Below the pieces are notes generated by a model. It saw nothing but the letters and a program-made list of their open reading frames with translations. It was not told where the DNA came from and did no database searches. A stretch of DNA of 64,000 bases, from assembly GCA_007922225.1 (NCBI GenBank), contig ML680055.1:5076047-5140046 (forward strand), read 5' to 3'. Positions 11,312 through 22,142 of this stretch are shown piece after piece. A program made the position numbers and the translations under genes. Source of the DNA: Emydura subglobosa (taxonomy: Eukaryota; Chordata; Testudines; Chelidae). The stretch's first letter is position 1. Each line of letters starts with the position of its first letter.

Positions 11312-11355
11312 CCTCCTGAGATCACTTCCAACCCTAATCTTCTATGATTCTATGA
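9890..11355 (+). mobile_element. CR1 LINE, 5' truncated, with 3' end
   Basis: This copy carries most of the RT domain and the full 3' end. The 3' terminus is GACCTCCTGAGATC..., then two exact TTCTATGA units at 11340-11355, the short tandem repeat that ends CR1 elements. CR1 copies itself by target-primed reverse transcription and is often truncated at its 5' end, as here. It abuts the DIRS-like element, so it either inserted into that element or the two were joined by deletion. Confidence 0.85.
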
Positions 11356-13601
11356 AAGTTCAGCCCTGAATTCCATCTCAATGCAATTGTTTTAGTCACA
11401 GATGCAGTGTAGCTCTTAGGAAGTCTTATTTCGTAAGCTGAATCTTAAAAAGTGTGTTCTCTCTCCATTTTTTTTTCTTCCACAGACAGAATCTTTATAA
11501 AAACTGTACAGAATGTTATTTAATTTGACATCAAACGAAGAAGTCAGTTTGTGTCCAAAATAAATTGTATGTCAAAATTGTTTTTTTCTGTTTTCATCGT
11601 AATTTGAGCATTAAATTAGAGCTCAAGTAGCTTTACCTGTAGCAGCAAACATTAGCTAGCCTCAAGTCACTTCTGCCTGTTGAAATTACTGAAACAGCCA
11701 CTAAAAATCCATTAAATCTAAGTACAAAACAATTTTCTGCCTTGATGTAGTAGTATGAAGAAAAAGTTGTGAAAAGTTGTTTTTTGTTAAGTGCAGTCTT
11801 TTCTCTCTCTTATCAAGTATGCCACTGTATCTGATTGTTGATGTATTATTGCTGTTATCAGTAGTATTCTTTATTACTATACAAGTTTTTTGATTTAGAA
11901 TTGGAACACATACAGATAAAAGTAACCATCTTATCTCCGTTAAGCATTCTGTTTCTTTTATTAAGACATCCCTCCAGCTCTCTAATCTCCACTCCACATG
12001 TAAGAATATTTAGCTTTAGAGGAATTGAAGGTTCCTACCTGTAACCGATGTTGACTGAAGGTGACACCCATAACTCTTTGATTAACTTCTTCTGAAGAGC
12101 TGGGGTAGTAATACAATTTTTAAGCATTATGTTTAAAAAGGAATTGATGGATGGAAGCTTTGATGCTGTATCCTTGTACTCTGAATGTATCACCATGTGT
12201 AACAATAAATTTCATAGATCGTTTCTCTGAAACAAAAATATGGTTAATTTTTTTTATTACTGCAGTGTCTACGGGCCAACCAAGAATGGGGTCCCATTGT
12301 GCTAGGTGCTGTACAGATATTGAAAGAGTTCTACCCCAAAGTGCGTACAGTCTAAATAAACATGGTAGATAAATGATGGGGGAAAGGCTGAAACGTACAA
12401 ACAGCAGGATGGTTTTCAATTACCATGTTATTGCCACTGTTTCTTTTTAAAATTTTTAAATCTTTTGAATGTGGTTTAGTGAGGAGTGGATTGGATAGGT
12501 GTTAAAACAAAGAAGGGGTGAGATGACAGAAGGAATATGCTGATGAGAAGGAGGACAGGAAGGCATGAGGCTGAGTTGAAGAGACTGAGGGAGACGGCAA
12601 ACTGGAAACTGAAGAAAATAGCCTGGTGACATCGTCAGCATCTGATGGTCCCTTCTTATATGCAGGCTTGCAGCTGCTCTGCTGGCTTCACTCTCTGGTT
12701 GTCTTCAACCTTCAGTTTCTTTCCTTTGGCCACTTAGGAGAGTGTACAAAGGATCTTAGTGTCCCCAAAAGTGTGTATCCATCTCCCTTGCACAGTTCTG
12801 GGTTCAAGGGGAACTATTGGGAAAGGGATAGCCTTGGTTAGGCCCCATTTTTCCTCCCAGTGCTGCAGTACTTGGCTTAAACTGTTTCTGCTTCTAATTA
12901 GTACATTAATTAAATACTCAGAAGAAATTAAACGGCTTCTGCGTCTAATTAGTATATTAATTAAATACTGAAGGATACTTACTCTCCCACTGATTTCATA
13001 GTGCTATTCGAAGACACAGACAAGGGATTCCCTCCTCCAAAATAAAAGCCTTGAAGTGAATGAATGCAGAAAAGGAAAGATGGAAATTTTCCATCTTTGC
13101 TTTTGAGTTCAGAACAATTAATTTACTATAATGGTTTATTATATTTATTTGTCAGTTTATGTGGATGCAGAGATGTTGAACAGTGGATCATTTAACTTAT
13201 TCTGAAATACATTGTGAGGTGGCAATATATAATTCTATGGTACAGATATTTAACGGGCCAAGATTAAAACTCCATTGCAGTTATATAGTAGTTTAATGAA
13301 CATTTTAATAGGTTTATTGAGATAACTGATAGAGCAAAACCCTGCAAAACTCAGAGTATAGACATTCTATACATATACTGCCCCACTGTGAATTGTCATA
13401 CAAATAATGATGGGATGGAGAGGAAATTTGTCTAACATAGAATCATCTGTTTGTGATATGTGGAAGACTTCAGAGCTTGATTTTCAGAGGTGTTCAGCAC
13501 CTGCTATTCTCATAACTAATGTGTAGCATCCCTGAAAATGAGGCCTTGAGTTTTTAGGAAGAGATGGCTAATGCTCCAGTAATGTGGAGTCTAAAACTGA
13601 G
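11356..13601. other. AT-rich non-coding stretch with minor repeats
   Basis: No gene is seen. Bases 12255-12365 (CCATTGTGCTAGGTGCTGTA, then CCCCAAAGTGC) share words with 61860-61935 and belong to the same unclassified interspersed repeat. A 51-bp direct duplication lies at 12886-12971. Bases 13474-13545 form a weak palindrome starting TTGATTTTCAGAGGTG and ending CTGAAAATGAGG. Confidence 0.5.
12886..12971 (+). repeat. 51-bp period direct duplication
   Basis: The word TCTAATTAGTA, then ATTAATTAAATACT, occurs twice with a spacing of 51 bp (anchor TTCTG at 12886 and 12937). The copies differ at only a few bases, which suggests a recent local duplication. Confidence 0.75.
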
Positions 13602-13795
13602 GAGGCAAAGTGGTACAGTGGTTACAGCAAAGGTTTGGGAGTAATAATTTGGTTTTTATTCTTAGCTGTGCAGTTAGTCACTCTAAGCAGTTTTTTCAGT
13701 GTCAAACTTGCAGTGCCTCAGTTTACCCATCTGTACAAAGGGTATAACACCAACATCACTGGGGTGTTGTGATGCTTAATAAATATTTATAAGCC
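13602..13795 (+). mobile_element. MIR-type SINE
   Basis: The tRNA-derived head reads TGGTACAGTGGTTACAGCA. The core and tail read GTGCCTCAGTTTACCCATCT, then GGTGTTGTGATG, then TTAATAAATATTTATAA. This order matches the ancient amniote MIR consensus (A-box-like head, CORE, LINE2-like tail). The copy is old and diverged. Confidence 0.75.
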
Positions 13796-14330
13796 ATTCT
13801 TTATAATGCGTAATTATATTTTTTCAAAAAAGTATCTCAGAATAGGGGAATCTAATAATTTCATATTATTTGCTCTGATTGTGATATTTTCGGTAAACTA
13901 GAACCAAATCAGGGTGGATAAAAATAAATGATCTTTTTAAAAAAAATAAAAAAAGATCGGATTTTTTCACTTAAATCAGATTTTTTTTTTATTTTTTAAA
14001 AAATCATCAATAAAATACTAAATTTCTCTCTCATTTAAAAAATAACAGTTACAATTAAATCTCATCACAAACATGCTACACCTACTCTTACAGTGTCATA
14101 AAAATGAATTAATGATAATGAATTCATGAAAATGAATTAATGGTTTCTGTTTCTCAGCGAACTAAAGTCACATATGCAAAGAAAGACACAGGCTGGACAG
14201 GATTGTTGTTCTGTGCTTGTGTGATGGTGGAGCTGGGTCAAGCAAAGCAGAGGAGTCAGTTAAGAGACTGTCTTAAAGGCACAGAGAGAATAGTTTCATC
14301 ATTTGGTATTATTCACTCAATGCTGCAAAC

Positions 14331-15275
14331 GTGACAAAGATGAGAAGATGCTTAGAAGAAGAAATGGAAGAATGCTCCTTAATAACATATGGCTGCAATG
14401 CCCATTTAATGCACCTTTTAGCCACAGACTTAAGTATGTCTTATCGAGGAATAAAAAAAAATATTGTTGAAGTCACAAAATACTTCCGTAACAACCATTT
14501 TGCTTCAGCTTCACTGAAGAGAGCAGGAGGATCCAAACTTGTTCTCCCTGAAGCTGTTTGATGGAATTCTGTGGTTGATTGTTTTAAACAATTTATTAAG
14601 AACTGGCCTGTTCTCATAAAACTTCGTGAAGAAAATCGTGATATAATAGATGAAAATATCTCATCCAAAGTATCTAACATTGGATTAAAGAGGAATGTAG
14701 AGGATATGCTCAGTGTACTGAAGGCTATATCCATGGCCTTAAACAAACTTCAGAGAAATTGTTGCTGCATTGCTGATGCTATCCAAATGTGGAAAGCACT
14801 TCAAGAGACATTGAAGAAAGAAATACTTCACCAGAAAGTTAATCTGCAGGCAATAAAGAAGTGAATGGATCAAGCACTAACAACCTCATTTCCTTGCGAA
14901 CGTTCTCGACCCCAGTTATAAAGGTAGATACTTAACTTCTGTAGAAGATGATGATGCCATGGCATGGGCATCTCAAAATCACTCCTCAGTTATGCCAGTC
15001 ATAATAAATTTCAGGGCTGGAGCAGAACCATTTAAACAGTACATGTTTACTGATGATGTTTTGACCAAAGTCCCTCCCCTGAATTGGTGGAAATCATTAG
15101 CCAGGCACCTTGAAACAGAATTCCTTCGGTTGCTAAGCTAACTTTTCATAGCAGTTGCTTCCTCTGCAGGCAAGGAGAGAATATTTTCATCATTTGGTAT
15201 TATTCACTCAAAGCTAAGAAATCAACAGGGAGTTGAAAAAGCAGGAAAGCTCATATTTCTGTTTGTCTATGAATA
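14331..15275 (+). pseudogene. hAT transposase remnant, catalytic middle and C-terminal dimerisation domain
   Basis: Three open pieces (14331-14561, 14571-14864 and 14959-15141), plus a terminal piece to 15275, read as one decayed protein. LITYGCNAHLMHLLATDL matches the conserved C.AH.L.L..D block of hAT transposases. PPLNWWKSL and, after a stop at 15139-15141, KERIFSSFGIIHSKLRNQQG match the C-terminal hATC dimerisation region (W, then ER.FS..G.....R). The BED zinc finger and first catalytic residues are missing. In-frame stops near 14562, 14862 and 15139 make it non-functional. The enzyme would cut and reinsert elements with these termini, including the derivative at 24718. Confidence 0.88.
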
Positions 15276-15384
15276 AAAATGACAGTGGGAGTGGGGAAGA
15301 TGAGAGCTAGTTGTAGAAGTTTTAGGACAGCATACGTTTAGTGTTGTCATAACTTGTCTGTTAGAGTTAATAAAAATTTTAAAA

Positions 15385-15386
<2 letters not shown>

Positions 15387-15417
<31 letters not shown>
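15387..15417 (+). repeat. A31 tract after AATAAA in the hAT 3' region
   Basis: Thirty-one consecutive A residues follow AATAAA hexamers at 15369 and 15384, shortly after the transposase stop. It could be a simple expansion of an A-rich 3' region or a captured polyadenylated end. Confidence 0.9.
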
Positions 15418-15420
<3 letters not shown>

Positions 15421-15838
15421 AAGGAGAGCCATCAACCGGCAACTCAGGAGACTGCTTCAATTGCAAATTTGAAACATTTATGTAACATTTAAGATTTAGT
15501 TTAATAAAATAAGTGCTATTGTGTTTGTGTGTGTGATTTAGTTCTTACTATTCCTAATGTACTGCTGCTGCATCTACAGCTTGACATAGATAATGAATAT
15601 TATGTACTATTTCCTAAATTAATAAAAATCAAGTTATCTAAAAAAGTACACAAAGTATACTCTCCTAGATGTTGTAAAATCCTGTACTGAGTTGTAAAAT
15701 AACAGGTTTTATTGAACAGATTTGCACCATTGTTTAAGAAATATGTGAAAAAGTATCAGTGAGAAACGTGATTTAAATCAATGATTTTCTTGGTGTTTTA
15801 AATAGCCTTAATTTAAATCAATCCACCGTGAACCAAAT

Positions 15839-18787
15839 TATTTAATTTCATACATAATCCTTAGTAGCGTTTTATGGATGGTGCTTTTGCTGTTCAGTCA
15901 AAGAAGGGAAAGGAAAGAGAACTTTCTTCACTCTCCCATCAAGGTTGCATGTAAAAGCACAATGACAAAACCGTCTTCTGCTTTTAGTTAGGCAACTCAT
16001 TGTGTCAAAATTGTTTTTGATTTATTTCTATCTTTATAGCTGTGTCTGCAGATCTGTGTTGTTAGAAGGTGGTTGGAACCACCTTCTAATCACTATGTGC
16101 TGAGTTACTTGGTTTGTTTTTTACATATGAAGTGTGTAATAACACTAAACATTAAAGTGGATGTCTTTGGTGTATAAAGTTGTTCACATTTTTCTCTCTT
16201 TGCATTTACTTTGAAGTTGCATTTCTGTATTTGCTGTATTGTTTGAGCTTCGATCTGCTGTAGAACTTGCTTTGGTCTTTGTGCTTCGTACTTATTTCAG
16301 TTAAGATATGAATATCAGACCATTGCTTTGCAAAAAGAGGATCTAAATGTGATCATGGGCATTTTTATATATTTAAAAATAAAATCAGTAATATGGTTGA
16401 GCAAAGTAAGCTATAACTAGTTACAAAAAAGAAACTGGTATTAAACTCATTAATACAGCATAATATGGATTGGATGGCAGTGTGAACCTCTCACTAATCT
16501 GTCAGTGGTATGCTTAGCCGTAGGCAGGGAGCTGTCTGAACAAACCATAAGAAATTATTTATTTTTAGAGTCAAACATATTCCTTCATAAATATTTTATT
16601 TAAAAGATGCTCTTTTAGTATAAGAGGTTAAGGAAAAACAGTAATTATCAAAATTGATGATAAACCTGTCTCAAAAAATACTGTTATGTCTGCTTGATAG
16701 AACAATCTGTTCTCATGCTATAACACATCCCTCTTTACAACACCTCTTTTTTCAGCAGAGGAGGATTTATATAGCAGTTTGGCCTCTCTAGCCGTAAACC
16801 TGTACAAAAGCACTTGAAGAGTTAATATTAATTTCAGATACAACAAAGTCTCAATTGGTGATGTAAATATGCAGTCACTGGACAGAGAAATTTACTGCCT
16901 TTTAGTTTTCTGGCTCAAAGCCCAGATAAGTATATTTAGATTAGTGGACCAAGAAACCTTTTTGATAGTGACCTCTGTGAGACACTCTTTCAGCTGTACT
17001 GTATGCATAATGGTACAGCACTGCATGTTTTATCAGCCTAAATCTTTGACTAACACTTAATTTCTGTGTGATTAATTTATTTGGGATTATTACTCATCTA
17101 ATATGCTAATGTATCACTTTGATTCGACTATTATGTGTGTATATTTTGTAATGAAATGTACCATTTATTAAAATGAACACTCTTATTGATACCATATTGA
17201 AATCAGAGTATGACCGTGCAAAGCCCAGAACTTTGCTTTTTTATAGTAAACTAAAGGATGACAACAATCTGTAGAAAACAGCAACAGACTTCTTATTTAA
17301 GCCTGTTGTGTTTGTGGCCAAGCTGACAAGTTCAAGATCTTCGAATTGCTTGCCAAACAGGAAGCTTTGAATAATGGCTGATTGTCTGAAAACTTTCTCT
17401 TAAAAGATGTATTATTTATTTGGGGAGTAGAGGGGGATCCTCAACATCAGCTCTTTCAGTTCTAATATAAAGGACCTCAGAAATAATTTAGTATGAAGTT
17501 GTTAACCCTCAAACACCTAGCAAGTGCATATACTGTATTCTGTTCAAAAGCAAAATAAAAAAAAGTTCCAAGATTCTTACGGACACATGGGGAAGGTACT
17601 GAAAAGTTAGGAACTGCTAAAGTTATGGTCACCTACCCAAGCGTAACTCTTTCCCTTGTGAGTATGCATTTTTAATGCTGTCTCTAATTAAGTGATGATG
17701 TTTCTCCGGGAAGTGAATAGAGCATATTACAATGATTTTTGACAGCCTCAGATGAACAAATATAACATTTTGAATTCTGTATACTGCTCTGAATGTGCTT
17801 GAATAAAAAGTTCATTATAGTTACTTGTGTACAGCTTGTCTCATTCATTGCACAGCCTGCAAGAAGCATATCACAAGGTTGTAGAAAAAACTGTATTATA
17901 TTGTATTAATTAAGGACTAATATGTAACTGAAGACTGTATACTAATGTAATATGCCCAGAATGGATCAGAGAAAAGTTGCAAGTACTTCCTTAATTTTGG
18001 TATTTCCTGACCTTTGAGTTGTTTACTATTCTTTTAATCTAGTTTTTAAAACTGAATTGCCTACTCTGAAAAATGGGATTTCCATTGGAACAACTTGTCT
18101 TGTGCACCTTCTGAAGTCTAGAAAAGGGAGCTTCTGTCCAGAGCACTTTGGAAGCTGTGCAGTTTTTCCTTACAAAAGACACATAGACTGTGGAAAAGAT
18201 ACTGATTATTAACATCCACCATCTTAATTTTTCTTAGTTTGGAGTCTGTTTTTCCTTTTGTACATTAACAACTCCGTCAGCTTACCAAAATATGTGATAT
18301 TTAAGTGATCCTGAAGCTAAAGACAGTATATTTTGTAGTCTAAGCTCAGTGTTTTCAAGACTTACAGATCTTCTGAGCATTGCCATAGTTCCTGGAAGGT
18401 TCAGCTTTGGCAGTAATATCAGGTGGAGCCAGACTTGGTTTACTGTCATGCCCTTCCCATCCCATAGAAACCAAGCTGGTTAATAATCTGGCCTGTTTCA
18501 TCATGGTCACTGGCAGTGAACAATGCTGAAGAAATTCTGTATTGTACTGAGAATGATCTATCAGGATGAATAAAGGTATATTTGAAATGTTAGATTTTTA
18601 TCAATGGAACTTCATCTTTTTAGGGAATATAGGAAGTATTAATGTTTTATGTTCTGGTGTTTGCTGCCAGTGTGGTGATTTTAATTTTTTTATTTTTAGT
18701 TCCTCTGTTTCCCTAAAATATTTCCATGTTGACAAATCAAAGCTTATATTCATATGCCAAACTATACCTTTGTTTTCTTTTACACAG
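15839..18787. other. AT-rich non-coding stretch upstream of the candidate exon
   Basis: No gene or clear mobile element is recognised, apart from the perfect short hairpin at 16062-16089. The sequence is compatible with unique intronic or intergenic DNA. Confidence 0.45.
16062..16089. repeat. Perfect 13-bp inverted repeat with 2-nt loop
   Basis: TTAGAAGGTGGTT at 16062-16074 is followed by GG and its exact reverse complement at 16077-16089. It could form a tight hairpin. The stem does not extend beyond a G-T wobble on each side, and no gene context assigns it a function. Confidence 0.85.
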
Positions 18788-18887
18788 ATTTTGGGGTGCA
18801 CAGAGGAGAATAGTGCAGTCATGTTTCGAAATAGTCTCAAGATGCTTCTTACAGGTGGGAAATCAAACCGCAAAAACAGGTCCAGTG
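18788..18887 (+). CDS. Candidate 100-nt internal exon of an unidentified host gene
   Basis: A pyrimidine-rich run ends in TTTTCTTTTACACAG at 18787, a strong acceptor. The next 100 nt stay open and end at a GTAAGT donor beginning at 18888. In the open frame the exon reads ILGCTEENSAV, then MFRNSLKMLLTGGKSNRKNR, then SS plus one base, so it would leave a phase-1 junction. The peptide has balanced composition with a basic Lys/Arg/Ser tail, unlike the AT-driven peptides of neighbouring open frames, and is not part of any repeat recognised here. I could not name the gene. It should belong to a + strand gene with other exons outside the window, or with ones I could not see. A chance splice-like arrangement remains possible. 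Confidence 0.55.
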
Positions 18888-21420
18888 GTAAGTAAATAAA
18901 GACTCCTCCTCATCCATATCTTTTTATCTATATCTTTGATTAGAAGATACACTGAATTTTTAGTCATATTAAGTTGTGTTTTAATGATTATTTTTACTGC
19001 CATATGTGTACTGTATGTGTGTTTAATTGAAGGATGACCCTACATGGTCTTCTAAACTCAGAACATCATAATAGATTATTAGAGTGCTTCTTTTTCTTAT
19101 TTAATGTGAGAGAGACAGTGATTCATCTTAGGAAAGGGTATAAGCACTATATAGACCACAATAGTAGTTATTAAATTGGAAAATAAGACACTGAGAAAAG
19201 CAAACCACTGTATGTAAAAAGAATCTAGACTCCTATGCTACTCTAATATTAAGTTTCAGGTTTTAATCATATAAATTAAGTACATTTACAGTTTTTCCCA
19301 AGAAAAATGAATTTGTGACACTACTTTACAATGAGATCTATTATGTATGATCATGCTCACATAAAACATATGCAATAATATATAATGGTACCCATGCTTA
19401 TGGGAAAAAAGTGGAATGTGATTATGTAATGATAGTGTGGTGATAGTGTGGCGTGAATATATAATGAAAGACAGTGTTGCAGAAGTGCAGCCAGAACTAC
19501 AAGATGAGGTTCTGTGACAAATTGACTGTTCATTTTGATGCACACAAGAAGTGTGTATTCTGCAAAGTCCTTTTTTGGGAGGGACTTCTATTCAGGTGTT
19601 AACCATACTATCTGTTGGCGATGGAAATGAAAATCTAATGGAGTTTTTGAACGTGTCATTGACCGTGTTATAGATAATAGGAATATGGGAAGGATTTCAG
19701 GATATTTTTTTCCTTTAACTTTTTATTTCTGTGTGTTTAAGGTTTTGAATTGATGGGGTATACCTTACTGCCACCTTAACTGTCACTAAACAAAGCTTGT
19801 GCTTGTGTTAATAACTACTTACAAATAGTGTTAACTAGAGAAATATTAGCATCTTATGTACTGTACTGTAGCACGCTCATTTGTTTTTGTTTCTGTGTAA
19901 CTAAATCAGTGTGATAAATGGAATTGATTTCTAGAGGTATTCAGTAATTAAATTGAGAAAAATATTGATTCTTTCCTGTTTGCTTTGTGCTTTATATGTG
20001 GTTAATATTTATAATCTTCAGAAAGGAAGGCAGAGTCCCCCGATATTAAATCTTGGTTTATAATATATGTATTGGGTTAAATTACCATTAATCCTTAGTT
20101 TGACATGTATTCAGCTCCAGCAGTGAAAAGTGTAAATACGAATTTACTCAGAAATCAATGTGGAAAGGACTAAAATGTATAGACTAGTTTCCTGACAGAG
20201 AAAACAGACATGGAGTTTTAAAATTAAAATTTACATCCAGATTCCTTGCAGTGAATAAGCTATCAGAGTCTCTTCTTCTCACACTGCACCCCATCCACCA
20301 CCTTCCTAAGGATGTGTTTACAATAAGTATTAGCTCACATTTTTTGGCCCGATTTGATCTATGAGGGAGGCTGTGTGTGACTTTTGTATCTGTGAAAAAT
20401 AAATTTGGAAAATGTTAGTATATATACATTTTTATTATAGTTAATGAACTTTTATAGCTTACCAATGTAAATATAGATTTTCATTTTAGGGAGAGAGAGA
20501 GAATATGTTTATTTGCTGGATACCACAGCAAGTGGTAGATGAACTCAGCAGGGTGAGGAAATAAGGGGGAACATGCACTTTTAAGAGATCAAGGAGCCTT
20601 TAAGTGTCATGTTCCTTTTTCTCTCCTTGAGAAGAGGATATGTTGATGACACTGTTTTGCACTATCCAAGTCAGAATAGCTAGCTTGGGAAGCTCTTCCA
20701 CTTTATTCAGATTTAGGCATAGAACCTAGCTGCAATCCGTACACTGAAATCATTTGGGATTTCCCATTTGTAGGAAGAGGAGACAGGCAAACTGTCGTGG
20801 AGAATTCTAACTCTTTAATTATGTATGTTACAGCTAGATAGACAAGAAGGTTAGCAGAAGACAAGAGAATAGCCAATTTTCTCAAGAAACTAATTTCTGC
20901 AGACTGGAAGAGCCTTTGTAAGCCAAAAGGGTAAATTCATCTGCCAGTTCTATAACTCTTAAATTGCAGAATCCATGGTGTCTCACCTGTATTTCTGAAA
21001 TCAATATCTGATAAAGTACATGAGACCAAATCTGATGGGCTAGATAGGTGAGTAGAGTAAAGACACATCTGAAAGTTGTGGGTATATGGCTCTCTACTCA
21101 TCCAATCTGTGCCTACCTGTCTACTCTGCTATTTTTAGCAGCATAATGTCCTCCTACCTCTTTTTGCTGGAGCTTTTCCCCACCACAGGAAGACACCTGC
21201 AAAGCCTCCCCCTGCCAGGGCCTTTCACTGACAGGTATTGCAACACACCACAGTGTGACTCCTCAGAAGTATGTAGTATAGACAGCCTCAGAGTCATCAG
21301 ACTGCAGACTCGGGAAGACAGCACAGTTTATGCTCTGTTCACTTGCAACTATGAGGGCTAGAAATTTATGTAAAAAAAAATTAAACACAATCTGAGTAGT
21401 AATATGGCCACGTGTTTGAT
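18888..21420. other. Probable intron or intergenic DNA
   Basis: AT-rich sequence follows the candidate donor. No further exon, repeat family or RNA gene is recognised. Confidence 0.4.
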
Positions 21421-21690
21421 ACTCCTGAAATAAGAGAGACAAGGTGAGTGAGGCCATTTTTTTTAAAATGTATTGTCTAGCATTGTTATGAGCTTAAACT
21501 CCCACGCTCATCTTTTGAAAGTGTCATGCAGGTGTCCTTATGGATGAGGACTGAGAGGTCACACATGAAGTGATCGTTCTGTGAAAAAGTTTGCCCATGG
21601 GCGATAGGTTTTTTTTTTTTTTGGTCTTTTATCATTTTTTGATGTGAGTTCATTTGAGACAATAGTGATTTCTAGTTTCGCCCACATACT
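21421..21690 (-). mobile_element. Penelope-like element fragment, minus-strand copy
   Basis: On the minus strand it begins with a 3'-tail-like ACTCACCTTGTCTCTCT near 21440. Bases 21585 back to 21467 match the plus-strand fragment at 21693-21813 almost throughout (shared words include GACCTCTCAGTCCTCA/GATCTCTCAGTTCTCA and AAAGATGAGC.TGGG). The matching stretch would encode the extreme C-terminus of the protein of a Penelope-like retroelement, just after its GIY-YIG endonuclease, as I recall from turtle copies. Coding is destroyed. Confidence 0.5.
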
Positions 21691-22142
21691 TGTTCAAAAC
21701 GGTCACTCCATATCTGATCTCTCAGTTCTCACCCTCAAAGGAAACCCACACACTATCTTAAAAAAGATGAGCCTGGGCTCTTAAATTCTTAACTTTGCTA
21801 CACACCAAAAATCATGGACTCAGTAGAGACGTTGGTTTTATATCTCATTACAACAATCTATAACCCACTAACTCTCCTTTGTCCAATGACAATAGGGGTT
21901 TTAATGCCTATTTCATTTTAAATGGTCTCTTGCAACATGTTTTAACTCCTTACGCTTAGTGATCTTGTATTTAGCTATGACACTCTTTTACCTTTCCCAG
22001 ACCTAACGAAGGGCTCTGCGGAGCTTTAAAACTGATCTTTCATCAACAGAAGTTGGTCCAATAAAAGATATCACTTTACTCCCCTTGTCTGTCTCTCATC
22101 CTGGGACCAAAGGTTAAGACAACACTGCAGACTCTTGAAATA
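21690..22142 (+). mobile_element. Penelope-like element fragment, plus-strand copy with 3' tail
   Basis: The copy starts TTCAAAACGGTCACTCC, with a C-terminal coding remnant including DLSVLTLKGNPHTILKK and, after a frameshift, words matching NHG-type endings. The 3' tail has CAACAGAAGTTGGTCCAATA, then AAAGATATCAC, then CCTTGTCTGTCTC and CCTGGGACCA. This tail is a common interspersed repeat in turtles that I associate with Penelope-like elements. No GIY-YIG core or RT is retained. The class is inferred from recalled protein context, so a search is needed for certainty. Confidence 0.55.

Larger units (their letters stand above)
13910..15830 (+). mobile_element. hAT-family DNA transposon, 1921 bp, with exact 8-bp target duplication
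   Basis: The element is bounded by CAGGGTGGAT at 13910 and ATCCACCGTG ending at 15830, short inverted termini that differ at one position. The flanking 8-mers AACCAAAT at 13902-13909 and 15831-15838 are identical, as expected for hAT target duplication. Inside lie a very AT-rich 5' region, a broken transposase at 14331-15275, an AATAAA-plus-A31 tract and a 3' region. The transposase lacks its N-terminal half, so this is an internal deletion copy. Near 14272-14321 it carries a displaced copy of its own C-terminal coding sequence. A shorter relative in the opposite orientation is at 24718-25419. Confidence 0.92.
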
